From Streptomyces sp. SDr-06 (GTDB lineage: Bacteria; Actinomycetota; Actinomycetes; Streptomycetales; Streptomycetaceae): DNA of 64,000 nt. This document shows positions 29,082 through 37,637 of the stretch, in pieces. The notes beneath the pieces were generated by a model, which did no database searches, was not told the origin of the DNA, and was given only the letters and a program-made list of their open reading frames with translations. The position numbers were made by a program, and so were the translations under genes. Each line of letters starts with the position of its first letter. Position 1 is the stretch's first letter. Location: contig NZ_QOLA01000026.1 of assembly GCF_003324565.1 (NCBI RefSeq), positions 1 through 64,000 of the forward strand, in the 5' to 3' direction.

Positions 29082-30107
29082 TTGCGCGTACTGCTCACCG
29101 GACACCAGGGCTATCTGGGCACCGTGATGGCCCCGGTCCTCGCGGCCGCCGGACACGAGGTCGTCGGCCTTGACTCCGGCCTGTTCGCCGACTGCGTCCT
29201 CGGCCCGCCTCCCTCGGACCCGCCGGGGCACCGGGTCGACCTGCGCGACGTGACGGCCGAGCACGTGGCCGGGGTGGACGCCGTGATCCACCTGGCCGCG
29301 CTCTCCAACGACCCGCTGGGCTCCCTGGCCCCGCAGCTCACCTACGACATCAACCACCACGCGTCCGTGCGCCTGGCCCGGCTGGCCCGCGACGCCGGGG
29401 TGAAGCGCTTCCTGTACGCCTCGACGTGCTCGGTCTACGGTGCGGCGGGCGGTGACGAACTGGTCGGGGAGGACGCCCCGTTGCGCCCGGTCACCCCGTA
29501 CGCGGAGTCCAAGGTGCGGGTGGAGGACGATCTGCACGCGCTGGCCGACGCCGACTTCACCCCCGTCTTCATGCGCAATGCCACCGCCTTCGGCCACTCC
29601 CCCCGGCTGCGCGCCGACATCGTGCTGAACAACCTGGTGGGCCACGCGCTGCTCTCGGGCGAGGTGCTCGTCCTCTCCGACGGCACCCCCTGGCGCCCGC
29701 TGGTGCACGCCGGTGACATCGCCCGTGCCTTCGCGGCCGCGCTGACCGCGCCCCGGGAAGCGGTCCACGACCGGGCGTTCAACATCGGCAGCGAGGCCAA
29801 CAACGTCACCGTCGCCGAGATCGCCGAGCAGGTCGCCGAGGCGGTGACCGGCTCCAAGGTGGTGATCACCGGGGAGACCGGCGCCGACCCGCGCTCCTAC
29901 CGGGTGGACTTCGCCCGCTTCCGCGCCGCGGTGCCCGGCTTCGACTGCGAGTGGACGGTCAAGCGCGGAGCGCTCGAACTCGCCGACGCCTACCGGAGGT
30001 TCGGGCTGACGACGGAGGACTTCGAGCGGCGCTTCACCCGGCTCGCCGTCCTCCGGGCGGCGTCGGAGGCCAACACCGTGGACGAGACGCTGCGGTGGCG
30101 CCGGTGA
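29082..30107 (+). CDS. Extended SDR nucleotide-sugar epimerase/dehydratase
   Basis: 341 residues from a TTG at 29082, three bases after the previous stop. The Rossmann motif is GHQGYLG at 7-13; the catalytic site reads YASTCSVYGAAGG, then TPYAESKVRVE with the Tyr-x3-Lys pair. MRNATAFGHSPRLRADIVLNN and the HAGDIARAF segment are typical of epimerase-like SDRs in polysaccharide loci. It probably epimerises, dehydrates or reduces the nucleotide sugar made by the neighbouring nucleotidyltransferase. The stop overlaps the GTG of the DUF4910 gene. Exact reaction not assignable. Confidence 0.85.
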   Translation: MRVLLTGHQGYLGTVMAPVLAAAGHEVVGLDSGLFADCVLGPPPSDPPGHRVDLRDVTAEHVAGVDAVIHLAALSNDPLGSLAPQLTYDINHHASVRLARLARDAGVKRFLYASTCSVYGAAGGDELVGEDAPLRPVTPYAESKVRVEDDLHALADADFTPVFMRNATAFGHSPRLRADIVLNNLVGHALLSGEVLVLSDGTPWRPLVHAGDIARAFAAALTAPREAVHDRAFNIGSEANNVTVAEIAEQVAEAVTGSKVVITGETGADPRSYRVDFARFRAAVPGFDCEWTVKRGALELADAYRRFGLTTEDFERRFTRLAVLRAASEANTVDETLRWRR

Positions 30108-31378
30108 CCGCGGCCGGCGAGGAGATGCACGCGCTGGTGGAGCGGTTGTTCCCGCTGTGCCGCAGCATCACCGGCGACGGCGTGCGCGCCACCCTCGCGA
30201 TCGTCGACGAGTACGTCCCGCTGGAGCTGCACGAGGTGCCGACCGGGACCCAGGTGCTCGACTGGACGGTGCCGCAGGAGTGGAACATCCGGGACGCCTA
30301 CGTCGCCGACGCCGCGGGGAACCGGGTCGTCGACTTCGCCGAGTCCAACCTGCATGTGCTCGGCTACAGCGTGCCGGTGGCGGCGACCATGCCGCTGGCC
30401 GAGCTGCGGAGCCATCTGCACACCCTGCCCGACCACCCCGCGTGGGTGCCGTACCGGACCAGCTACTACGAGCCGCGCTGGGGGTTCTGCCTGGCGCAGG
30501 ACACCCTGGACGCACTGCCGGACGGCGACTACGAGGTGCGCGTCGACTCCACGCTCGCCGACGGCCACCTCACCTACGCCGAGCACGTCGTGCCCGGGCA
30601 GACCGCCGACGAGGTGATCGTCTCCTGCCACGTCTGCCACCCGTCCCTGGCCAACGACAACCTGGCGGGCATCGCGGTGGCGGTGTTCCTGGCCCGGGCA
30701 CTGGCGGAGCGAACGCCCCACTACACCTACCGGTTCATCTTCGCCCCCGGCACCATCGGGGCGATCACCTGGCTGGCCCGCAACGCGGAACGCGTCGAGC
30801 AGATCAAACACGGCCTGGTGCTGGCCTGCGCCGGGGACCGGGGCGACCTGACGTACAAGCAGAGCAGGCGCGGCGACGCGGAGATCGACCGGGTGATGCG
30901 CCACGTGCTGGCCGCCTCCGAACGCCCGCACCGCACAACGGAGTTCACTCCGTACGGCTACGACGAGCGGCAGTACTGCTCGCCCGGGTTCGACCTCGGT
31001 GTGGGCTCGCTCAGCCGCACCCCGTACGCCGGCTACCCCGAGTACCACACCTCGGCGGACAACCCGGACTTCGTCTCCCCCACCGCGCTGGCGGACACGC
31101 TGGCCGTGTGCCGCGAGGCGTTCGCCGTCCTGGACCGCAACCGGCGCTACCTCAACCTCAGCCCCTACGGCGAACCCCAGCTGGGCCGGCGCGGGTTGTA
31201 CGACGCGCTCGGGGGGCGCAGCGACGCCCAGCAGGCCCAGATGGCCATGCTCTGGGTGCTGAGCCTCTCCGACGGCGAACACAGCCTGCTGGACGTCGCC
31301 GAGCGGTCCGGGCTGCCGTTCGGCGCCGTCGCCGCCGCGGCCGACGCCCTCCAGGGCGCAGGACTGATCAAGGCATGA
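30104..31378 (+). CDS. DUF4910 / M28-aminopeptidase-like protein
   Basis: 424 residues from the GTG at 30104, overlapping the previous stop. The core resembles a zinc aminopeptidase of the M28 clan: VIVSCHVCHPSLANDNLAGIAVA gives the first metal His and Asp, and PGTIGAITWLARNAE follows. A small inserted domain (DUF2172-like, about 40-110) and a C-terminal winged-helix segment (about 360-424, LSDGEHSLLDVAERSGLPFG) complete the family layout. Members are repeatedly found in polysaccharide clusters but their substrate is unknown; hydrolysis of an amide or amino-acyl group on a sugar is a reasonable guess. It lies between an SDR and the flippase, with 4-base overlaps on both sides. Confidence 0.82.
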   Translation: MTAAGEEMHALVERLFPLCRSITGDGVRATLAIVDEYVPLELHEVPTGTQVLDWTVPQEWNIRDAYVADAAGNRVVDFAESNLHVLGYSVPVAATMPLAELRSHLHTLPDHPAWVPYRTSYYEPRWGFCLAQDTLDALPDGDYEVRVDSTLADGHLTYAEHVVPGQTADEVIVSCHVCHPSLANDNLAGIAVAVFLARALAERTPHYTYRFIFAPGTIGAITWLARNAERVEQIKHGLVLACAGDRGDLTYKQSRRGDAEIDRVMRHVLAASERPHRTTEFTPYGYDERQYCSPGFDLGVGSLSRTPYAGYPEYHTSADNPDFVSPTALADTLAVCREAFAVLDRNRRYLNLSPYGEPQLGRRGLYDALGGRSDAQQAQMAMLWVLSLSDGEHSLLDVAERSGLPFGAVAAAADALQGAGLIKA

Positions 31379-32670
31379 CGCGCGTGACCACCGGGCGGGA
31401 GACGACGACACCGGCCGGGGCCGCCCGGCGGGCCGTCGTCGGCCGGCTGTCCTGGGGACTGGCCGACCAGGCGGCGTCCAGCCTGTCCAACTTCGTGGTG
31501 GGCATGTACGTGGCCCGCTCGCTGGGGCTGACCGCGTTCGGCGTGTTCAGCCTGGCCTGGGTGACCTACGGCGTGGTCCTCAGCGTCTCCCGCGGCCTGG
31601 CCACCGACCCGCTGGTGGTGCGCTTCAGCGGCGTGCCGGACGCTTCCTGGCGCGCGGCGGTGGCCCGGTCCTCGGGCACCGCGCTCGGCGTCGGCACCGC
31701 GGTCGGCGCCGTGTGCCTGGTGGTCGGCCTGGCGCTCGGCACGAGCGTGGGGACCGCGTTCGCCTGCCTCGGCGCCGTACTGCCGGGGCTTTTGACGCAG
31801 GACGCCTGGCGGTACGCGTTCTTCGCCGCCGGCACCGGGCGCAAGGCCTTCGTCAACGACCTGGTGTGGGGCGTCGCGCTCGTCCCGGCCATGGTGGTGG
31901 CGGCCGTCGTGGGCAGCGTGGCCGCCTTCGTGCTCGCCTGGGGCGCGTCCGCCGCGGTGGCCGCGGTGTACGGCTGCTTCCAGTCCGGCATCCGGCCCCG
32001 GCTGTCCGGCGCGCGCGCATGGCTGCGCGCTCACCGCGACCTCGGCTACCGGTACTTGGTCGAGAACATCGGCGTCAGCGGCGCGAGCCAGCTGCGCGCC
32101 TATGGGCTCGGCGCCATCGTCGGGGTCAGCGCGGTGGGTGTGGTCCGGGGCGCCGAGCTCCTGCTCGGCCCGTTCATGGCCGTGCTCATGGGGCTCTCGC
32201 TCGTCACCGTCGCGGAGGCGGCGCGCGTGGTGCGGCGGGCCCCGCACCGCCTCGGCAGGTTCTGCCTCCTGCTGGGCGGAGCGCAGGCCGCCGCCGCGCT
32301 GGCCTGGGGCGCGGCACTGCTCCTGCTGCCCGACCGGCTCGGCGAGTTGGCGCTCGGCGACGTGTGGAGCGCGGCCTCCCGGCTCATCGTGCCGGTCACC
32401 CTCGGCGTGGCGGGCGCCGGGCTCGGCACCGGCGCGGCGGCCGGGCTGCGCGCGCTCGCCGCGGCCCGCCGCAGCCTGCGCTGCCAGTTGTTCGCCTCCG
32501 CCTGCTACGTCGTCGGCGGGCTCGGCGGGGCGGCCGCGGGCGGCACGGTCGGGTCCGCCTGGGGCGTCGCCGCCGCGACGCTGAGCGGCTCGGCCGTGTG
32601 GTGGCTCCAGCTGCGGTCCGCCCTGCGCGAGCGCCACCGCATCCCCATCCCCGAAGTGAGGACGTCATGA
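31375..32670 (+). CDS. Wzx-type polysaccharide flippase
   Basis: 431 residues, ATG overlapping the previous stop. About 12 hydrophobic segments in two bundles, with SWGLADQAASSLSNFVVGMYVARSLGLTAFGVFSLAW at the N-terminus typical of MATE-like polysaccharide transporters. It would turn lipid-linked repeat units from the inner to the outer leaflet, where the ligase/polymerase-type protein acts. It is the only flippase candidate in the locus. It is a little shorter than many Wzx proteins (about 430 rather than 450-500 residues). Confidence 0.85.
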   Translation: MTRVTTGRETTTPAGAARRAVVGRLSWGLADQAASSLSNFVVGMYVARSLGLTAFGVFSLAWVTYGVVLSVSRGLATDPLVVRFSGVPDASWRAAVARSSGTALGVGTAVGAVCLVVGLALGTSVGTAFACLGAVLPGLLTQDAWRYAFFAAGTGRKAFVNDLVWGVALVPAMVVAAVVGSVAAFVLAWGASAAVAAVYGCFQSGIRPRLSGARAWLRAHRDLGYRYLVENIGVSGASQLRAYGLGAIVGVSAVGVVRGAELLLGPFMAVLMGLSLVTVAEAARVVRRAPHRLGRFCLLLGGAQAAAALAWGAALLLLPDRLGELALGDVWSAASRLIVPVTLGVAGAGLGTGAAAGLRALAAARRSLRCQLFASACYVVGGLGGAAAGGTVGSAWGVAAATLSGSAVWWLQLRSALRERHRIPIPEVRTS

Positions 32671-33614
32671 CCGCCCATCCCCGGCTGAGCATCGGACTGC
32701 CCGTGTACAACGGCGAGGAGTACCTCGCCGAGTCGTTCGAGGCGCTGCTCGGCCAGACCTACGAGGACTTCGAGCTGGTCGTCTGCGACAACGCCTCGAC
32801 CGACGGGACCCAGGACATCTGCCGCGCGTACGCCGCGCGGGACACCCGGGTCCGCTATCTCCGGCTGCCCCGGAACATCGGCGCCGCCCCGAACCACAAC
32901 TACGTCTTCACCCAGTGCCGCGGCGAACTGTTCAAGTGGGCCTCGCACGACGACCTGTACGCCCGGGACCTGCTGCGGCGCTGCGTCGAGGCGCTGGACG
33001 AGCGGCCCGAGGTGGTCCTGGTGCACTCCGGCCAGGCGGTCATCGACGGCGACGGACAGGTGAAGGTCCCTTACGAGTACAAGATCGCCACCGACTCGCC
33101 GCACGCGCCGGAGCGCTTCCGCAGCTTCCTGTTCGAGCCCGGCGGCGACGACTTCTACGGAGTGATGCGGGCGGACATGCTCCGCCGGGTGAGGCCGCAC
33201 GACAGCTACCACCACGCGGACCGCACCTTCGTCGCCGAGATCGTCCTGCACGGGCCCTTCCACCAGGTGCCGGAGCTGCTGTACTTCCGCCGCGACCATC
33301 CCACCCGCGCCGAGCGGGCGAACCCCTCCAAGCGCTCCCGCTGCGTCAACCTGGACCCGCGCCGGGCGGGCCCGCTGCACCCGACGCCCCGGCTGCTCGC
33401 CGAGTACGTCTGGGGCTTCGCCGCGGCGATCCGGCGGGCACCGCTGTCCGCGGCCGACCGGCGCGCCTGCTACCGCCACCTGGCCGCCTGGATGGCCAGC
33501 CGGGCCCGGCCGGGCGCGGGCGAGCGGGTCGAGGACCGGGCCCCGGTCGACCCGGGCCGGCTCACGGTCAGCGTCGACGCCCTCGTCGCGGGACGGGAGG
33601 GGAGGCGCGCATGA
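32667..33614 (+). CDS. Glycosyltransferase family 2
   Basis: 315 residues, ATG overlapping the previous stop. GT-A fold: LSIGLPVYNGEEYLAESFEALLGQTYEDFELVVCDNASTDGT, then the metal-binding region FKWASHDDLYARDLLRRCVEAL and a C-terminal EIVLHGPFHQVPELLYFRR. It transfers a single sugar from a nucleotide donor to the growing lipid-linked unit. It is the third glycosyltransferase of the locus besides the initiating one, consistent with a repeat unit of about four sugars. The stop overlaps the pyruvyl transferase start. Confidence 0.88.
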   Translation: MTAHPRLSIGLPVYNGEEYLAESFEALLGQTYEDFELVVCDNASTDGTQDICRAYAARDTRVRYLRLPRNIGAAPNHNYVFTQCRGELFKWASHDDLYARDLLRRCVEALDERPEVVLVHSGQAVIDGDGQVKVPYEYKIATDSPHAPERFRSFLFEPGGDDFYGVMRADMLRRVRPHDSYHHADRTFVAEIVLHGPFHQVPELLYFRRDHPTRAERANPSKRSRCVNLDPRRAGPLHPTPRLLAEYVWGFAAAIRRAPLSAADRRACYRHLAAWMASRARPGAGERVEDRAPVDPGRLTVSVDALVAGREGRRA

Positions 33615-34846
33615 CGTCGGCGGGCCGAACCCCGGTGCGCGTAGGGGTGTTCGGGCTGCTCGGCTCGGGGAACCTCGGCAACGACGGGTCGCTCGAAGCC
33701 GTGCTCGGCCACCTCCGCGCCGAGCATCCCGAGGCGGTCGTCGACGCGCTGTGCGGCGGTCCGGAGGTCGTCGCGGCCCGGTACGGCATCCCCGCGACGC
33801 GACTGCACTGGTACCGCGGGGAATACCGGACCGCGTCGCGTGCGGGCGCGGTCGCGGCCAAGGGCCTGGGCAAACTCGTCGACGCCGTCCGCACCGCCGC
33901 CTGGGTGCGTCGGCACGACGTGGTGATCGTGCCCGGCATGGGCGTCCTGGAGGCCACCCTGCCGCTGCGGCCGTGGGGGTTTCCGTACGCCCTCTTCCTG
34001 CTCTGCGCATCGGGCCGACTGCTCGGCACCCGCGTCGCCCTGGTCGGTGTCGGAGCCGCCCCGATCGGGAACCGGGCGACGCGGACCCTGGTGCGCTGGT
34101 CCGCGCGGCTCGCCTCCTACCGCTCGTACCGGGACGCCCCGTCCCGCGCCGCGATGCGGGACATGGGTGTGGACACCGCGGCCGACGAGGTGTACCCGGA
34201 CCTCGCGTTCGCCCTGCCGGCGCTCCCGGCCGCCGGCCCCCGCGACGGGCCGGGCCCGGTCTGCGTCGGCGTGATGGACTTCCACGGCGGCGACGACGAC
34301 CGCGCCCGCGCCGAGGACATCCACCGGCGCTACCTCGACGGGACGATCCGGTTCGTCCGCGCGCTGGTCGACGACGGCAGGCCGGTCCGGCTGCTCACCG
34401 GCGACGCGTGCGACGAGCCGGTGGTCGTCGCGATCCTCGGCGCGGTGGACTCGCCGCTCGTCACCGCCGCCACGGCGGGCTCGCTCGCCGACCTGATGAA
34501 GGAGACCGCGGCCGCCGACGCCGTGGTGGCGACCCGGTACCACAACCTGGTCTGCGCGCTGAAGGCCGGCACCCCGACGCTCGCCCTCAGCTACGCCGCC
34601 AAGAGCGACGCGCTCATGGCGCGGATGGGCCTCGCCGCCTACTGCCACCCGGCCCGCGAGGTCGACGCCGACCGCCTGCTCGACCAGTTCCGGGCGCTGG
34701 AGCGGCGCTCGGCGGAACTGCGGCGGATCCTCGCCGAGCGGAACGCCGTCGCCACCCGGCAGCTGGAGGACCAGTTCACCGCCCTGACCGCGGCCCTGTT
34801 CCCGGCCGCCCCCACCCACCATCACGCCCTGCGGGAGGCACCATGA
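33611..34846 (+). CDS. Polysaccharide pyruvyl transferase family protein
   Basis: 411 residues, ATG overlapping the previous stop. It has the GT-B-like layout of WcaK/CsaB proteins: VRVGVFGLLGSGNLGNDGSLEAVLGHLR at the N-terminus, VVIVPGMGVLEAT and VGVGAAPIGNRATRTLVRWSARLASYRSYRDAPSRA in the middle, and VVATRYHNLVCALKAGTPTLALSYAAKSDALM near the C-terminus. These enzymes move pyruvate from phosphoenolpyruvate onto sugar hydroxyls as a ketal, adding negative charge. This supports an acidic polymer. No glycosyltransferase-only function needs to be assumed. Confidence 0.85.
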   Translation: MTSAGRTPVRVGVFGLLGSGNLGNDGSLEAVLGHLRAEHPEAVVDALCGGPEVVAARYGIPATRLHWYRGEYRTASRAGAVAAKGLGKLVDAVRTAAWVRRHDVVIVPGMGVLEATLPLRPWGFPYALFLLCASGRLLGTRVALVGVGAAPIGNRATRTLVRWSARLASYRSYRDAPSRAAMRDMGVDTAADEVYPDLAFALPALPAAGPRDGPGPVCVGVMDFHGGDDDRARAEDIHRRYLDGTIRFVRALVDDGRPVRLLTGDACDEPVVVAILGAVDSPLVTAATAGSLADLMKETAAADAVVATRYHNLVCALKAGTPTLALSYAAKSDALMARMGLAAYCHPAREVDADRLLDQFRALERRSAELRRILAERNAVATRQLEDQFTALTAALFPAAPTHHHALREAP

Positions 34847-35391
34847 AGGCGACCGAGGTCCCGGCGATCGACGGGGCGTACCTGTTCGAGCCGACGCCCT
34901 ACGCCGACGAACGCGGCTTCTTCTGCCGCACCTTCGACGCCGAGGTGGTCCGCTCGGTGGGCCTCGACCCGGACGCCTTCGTCCAGGACAGTGTGTCCCG
35001 CTCGGCCCGGGGCGTGCTGCGCGGTCTGCACCTGCGCGCCGGCGCCGGCGAGGCCAAGCTGGTGCGGTGCTCGTACGGGAGCGTCTTCGACGTCGTCGTG
35101 GACCTGCGGGCGGACTCGCCGACCTACCGCGACGTGGCCGTCTTCGAGCTGTCCGACACGACGCAGGTGACCCTGTACATCCCGGCGGGCTGCGCGCACG
35201 GGTTCCAGGCGCTGAGCGACACCGCCGACGTCTCGTACCGGATCGACCGCCCGCACGATCCGGTCGAGGACGTGACGATCGCCTTCGACGACCCGGAGCT
35301 CGCCATCGCGTGGCCGCTGCCGGTCACCTCGATGTCCCAGCGGGACCGCGGGGCGCCGGGCCTGGCCGAGGTCCTGAAGCAGCGACCCTGA
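34843..35391 (+). CDS. RmlC-like NDP-4-keto-sugar 3,5-epimerase
   Basis: 182 residues, ATG overlapping the previous stop; typical RmlC length. Cupin motifs: DERGFFCRTFDAE, RGVLRGLHLRAGAGEAKLVRCSYGSVFDVVVDLR with the catalytic-base His in LRGLH, YIPAGCAHGFQALSD and DPELAIAWPLP. The stretch after YRID reads RPHDPVED rather than the DYYAPEHE usual in RmlC, so the Tyr of that segment is absent and the enzyme may epimerise only one carbon or use another substrate. No rhamnose pathway partners (RmlA, B, D) are in the locus, which also argues against plain rhamnose synthesis. Confidence 0.82.
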   Translation: MKATEVPAIDGAYLFEPTPYADERGFFCRTFDAEVVRSVGLDPDAFVQDSVSRSARGVLRGLHLRAGAGEAKLVRCSYGSVFDVVVDLRADSPTYRDVAVFELSDTTQVTLYIPAGCAHGFQALSDTADVSYRIDRPHDPVEDVTIAFDDPELAIAWPLPVTSMSQRDRGAPGLAEVLKQRP

Positions 35392-35428
35392 CCAAGTGAC
35401 CGTACGTACAGAGAGAGTTGAGGTCGGC

Positions 35429-36787
35429 GTGGACACCGAGGCCACCGAAGAGTTCGCCCTGCCCCGGTCGCGCCGGGCCAACGAGCGCCTGCACGCGATG
35501 GTCCCCGGCGGCGCGCACACCTACGCCAAGGGCGACGACCAGTACCCCGAGCACCTGGCCCCGGTCATCAGCCACGGCCGCGGCGCCCACGTGTGGGACA
35601 TCGACGGCAACCGCTACATCGAATACGGCTCCGGCCTGCGCTCGGTCAGCCTCGGCCACGCCCACCCCCGGGTGACCGAGGCGGTGCGGCGCGAACTCGA
35701 CCGGGGCAGCAACTTCGTCCGGCCCTCCATCGTCGAAGTCGAGGCCGCGGAGCGCTTCCTGGCCACGGTGCCGACCGCCGAGATGGTGAAGTTCGCCAAG
35801 AACGGCTCCGACGCGACCACCGCCGCGGTGCGCCTGGCCCGCGCCGCCACCGGGCGCACACGGGTGGCGGTCTGCGGCGACCATCCGTTCTTCTCCGTGG
35901 ACGACTGGTTCATCGCCACCACACCGATGTCCGCCGGCATCCCCGCGGCGACGAGCGAGCTCACCCTGACCTTCCCGTACGGGGACCTGGCGGCGACGGA
36001 GGAGATGCTGACCCGGTACCGGGGCGAGGTCGCCTGCCTGATCCTCGAACCCGCCACCCACGCCCCCCAGCCGGGCACGAGCGCGGTCGACCCGACGGCC
36101 GAATACCTCGCCGGTCTGCGGGAGTTGGCCGACCGGCACGGCTGCGTGCTGATCTTCGACGAGATGATCACCGGCTTCCGCTGGTCCGAGGCGGGCGCCC
36201 AGGGCCTGTACGGCGTCGTCCCCGACCTCTCCACGTTCGGCAAGGCACTGGGCAACGGGTTCGCCGTCTCCGCGCTGGCCGGGCGCCGCGCGCTGATGGA
36301 GCGGGGCGGGCTGCGCCACATGGGCGAGCGGGTGTTCCTGCTGTCCACCACGCACGGAGCGGAGACCCACTCGCTGGCCGCCGCCATGGCCGTGCAGACC
36401 ACGTATGCCGAAGAGGGTGTCACCGCGCGGCTGCACGCCCTCGGCGAGCGGCTGGCCGCCGGTGTCCGGGCCGCCGCGGCGAGCATGGGCGTCGGGGACC
36501 ACCTCGTCGTCCGGGGCCGGGCGAGCAACCTGGTCTTCGCCACCCTCGACGAGCACCGGCAGCCGTCGCAGGGGTACCGCACCCTGTTCCTGCGCCAACT
36601 CCTCGCGGGTGGCGTGCTGGCCCCGTCGTTCGTGGTGAGCAGCGCGCTCGACGAGAGCGACATCGACCACACCGTGGACGTGGTGGCTCAGGCATGCGCC
36701 GTGTACCGCAAGGCCCTCGAAGCGGCCGACCCGACGCCCTGGCTGGGCGGACGCCCGGTGAAGCCGGTGTTCCGCCGCCAGGCATGA
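35429..36787 (+). CDS. Class III aminotransferase (glutamate-1-semialdehyde aminomutase-like)
   Basis: About 452 residues. I prefer the GTG at 35429, which follows a TTGAGG ribosome-binding site; an upstream GTG at 35396 has none. PLP-fold type I motifs are clear: PGGAHTYAKGDDQYP, VWDIDGNRYIEYGSGLRSVSLGHAHP, FAKNGSDATTAAVRLARA, LIFDEMITGFRWS and the PLP-lysine segment STFGKALGNGF. Although named after the haem-pathway enzyme, members in sugar loci act on keto sugars or small acyl precursors. It is the last gene of the array and probably supplies an amino sugar or amino-acyl group. True GsaM of tetrapyrrole synthesis would normally sit among hem genes. Confidence 0.82.
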   Translation: MDTEATEEFALPRSRRANERLHAMVPGGAHTYAKGDDQYPEHLAPVISHGRGAHVWDIDGNRYIEYGSGLRSVSLGHAHPRVTEAVRRELDRGSNFVRPSIVEVEAAERFLATVPTAEMVKFAKNGSDATTAAVRLARAATGRTRVAVCGDHPFFSVDDWFIATTPMSAGIPAATSELTLTFPYGDLAATEEMLTRYRGEVACLILEPATHAPQPGTSAVDPTAEYLAGLRELADRHGCVLIFDEMITGFRWSEAGAQGLYGVVPDLSTFGKALGNGFAVSALAGRRALMERGGLRHMGERVFLLSTTHGAETHSLAAAMAVQTTYAEEGVTARLHALGERLAAGVRAAAASMGVGDHLVVRGRASNLVFATLDEHRQPSQGYRTLFLRQLLAGGVLAPSFVVSSALDESDIDHTVDVVAQACAVYRKALEAADPTPWLGGRPVKPVFRRQA

Positions 36788-36851
36788 GGTGAGGCCAGGT
36801 CAATAAGCTTTCCGGAAAACGGGGTTGGCGCGCAGGCACGGTTCAAACCCG

Positions 36852-37511
36852 TCAACGGTCCTGTGGTGGGCGGGGGTCTGCCCATCGATCGACCAGCCAC
36901 GCGGACGCCGGGACCACCACCAGCGCGGTGCACCAGCCGCCGAGGACATCGGTCGGGTAGTGCGCGCCCAGGGCGACCTGTGCCCAGCCCATGGCGGCGC
37001 CGGCGACCAGCGCCGCGGCGAGCACGACCAGCGCGCCCGCCGTCCGGCCGAGGCCCAACCGGCCGGCCGCGGGCAGCGCCACCGCGAGGGCGAGCGAGGT
37101 GGCGAAGGCGGTGTGCCCGCTGGGGTAGGACAGGTTGCCGTCGCCGTGGATGGTGCGTCCCACCAGGTGCTTGAGCACGGTCGCCGTCCCGACGGCCAGG
37201 CAGACGCCGACCACGACGAGCACGGCCGCGCGAGGATGCCGCATGACCAGGCAGCCCGCCGCGGCGACGGCGACCACCAGCACCGCTCCGGCGGGCTCCC
37301 CCAGGAAGTCCAGGGCCAGCGCGACGGACCGCCACGGCGGCCGCACCCCGTCCACCGCGGGCAGGATCCACCTGTCCACCCGGCCCGGCGTGTGACGACC
37401 GGCGTACAGAACCCCGAGCGCGGCGACCACGAGCGTGGCGAGCACCCCCAACAGCCCGAGCGGGGCGCGCCACGACGACGGCAGCACCGCGGCCCCCGCC
37501 CGCCCGCTCAT
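36852..37511 (-). CDS. PAP2-family membrane phosphatase
   Basis: 219 residues with about six membrane helices. The phosphatase signature is complete: KHLVGRT (motif 1) near 114-120, YPSGHTAF (motif 2) near 129-136 and GAHYPTDVLGG (motif 3) near 180-190. Enzymes of this type dephosphorylate undecaprenyl pyrophosphate or phosphatidic acid at the outer membrane face. It converges on the end of the polysaccharide locus, 64 bases away. Together with the PAP2-type protein at 6747 it flanks the locus, so carrier-lipid recycling is a plausible role, though both are also common unlinked to such loci. Confidence 0.88.
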   Translation of the reverse strand: MSGRAGAAVLPSSWRAPLGLLGVLATLVVAALGVLYAGRHTPGRVDRWILPAVDGVRPPWRSVALALDFLGEPAGAVLVVAVAAAGCLVMRHPRAAVLVVVGVCLAVGTATVLKHLVGRTIHGDGNLSYPSGHTAFATSLALAVALPAAGRLGLGRTAGALVVLAAALVAGAAMGWAQVALGAHYPTDVLGGWCTALVVVPASAWLVDRWADPRPPQDR

Positions 37512-37637
37512 CCACCCACCCCCTCAGCGGTCCCAGGCCCGCTGGAGACTGAGGCCGGCCGGGCACCGCAGGCTAACCCGCTCGGCAAGGCGAAGTCGAT
37601 GCCGCTGCGGGTGGGAGCGACCAGCCCGCCGCCTGCC

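Noticed and set aside
35396..36787. Haem-pathway glutamate-1-semialdehyde aminomutase
   Set aside because: Family resemblance is real, but the gene closes a polysaccharide array and has no hem neighbours, so a sugar or acyl substrate is more likely.
36815..36851. tRNA-like T-arm (ACGG TTCAAAC CCGT) after the polysaccharide locus
   Set aside because: No matching acceptor, D or anticodon stems upstream; likely chance similarity, and no att-type duplication was found.
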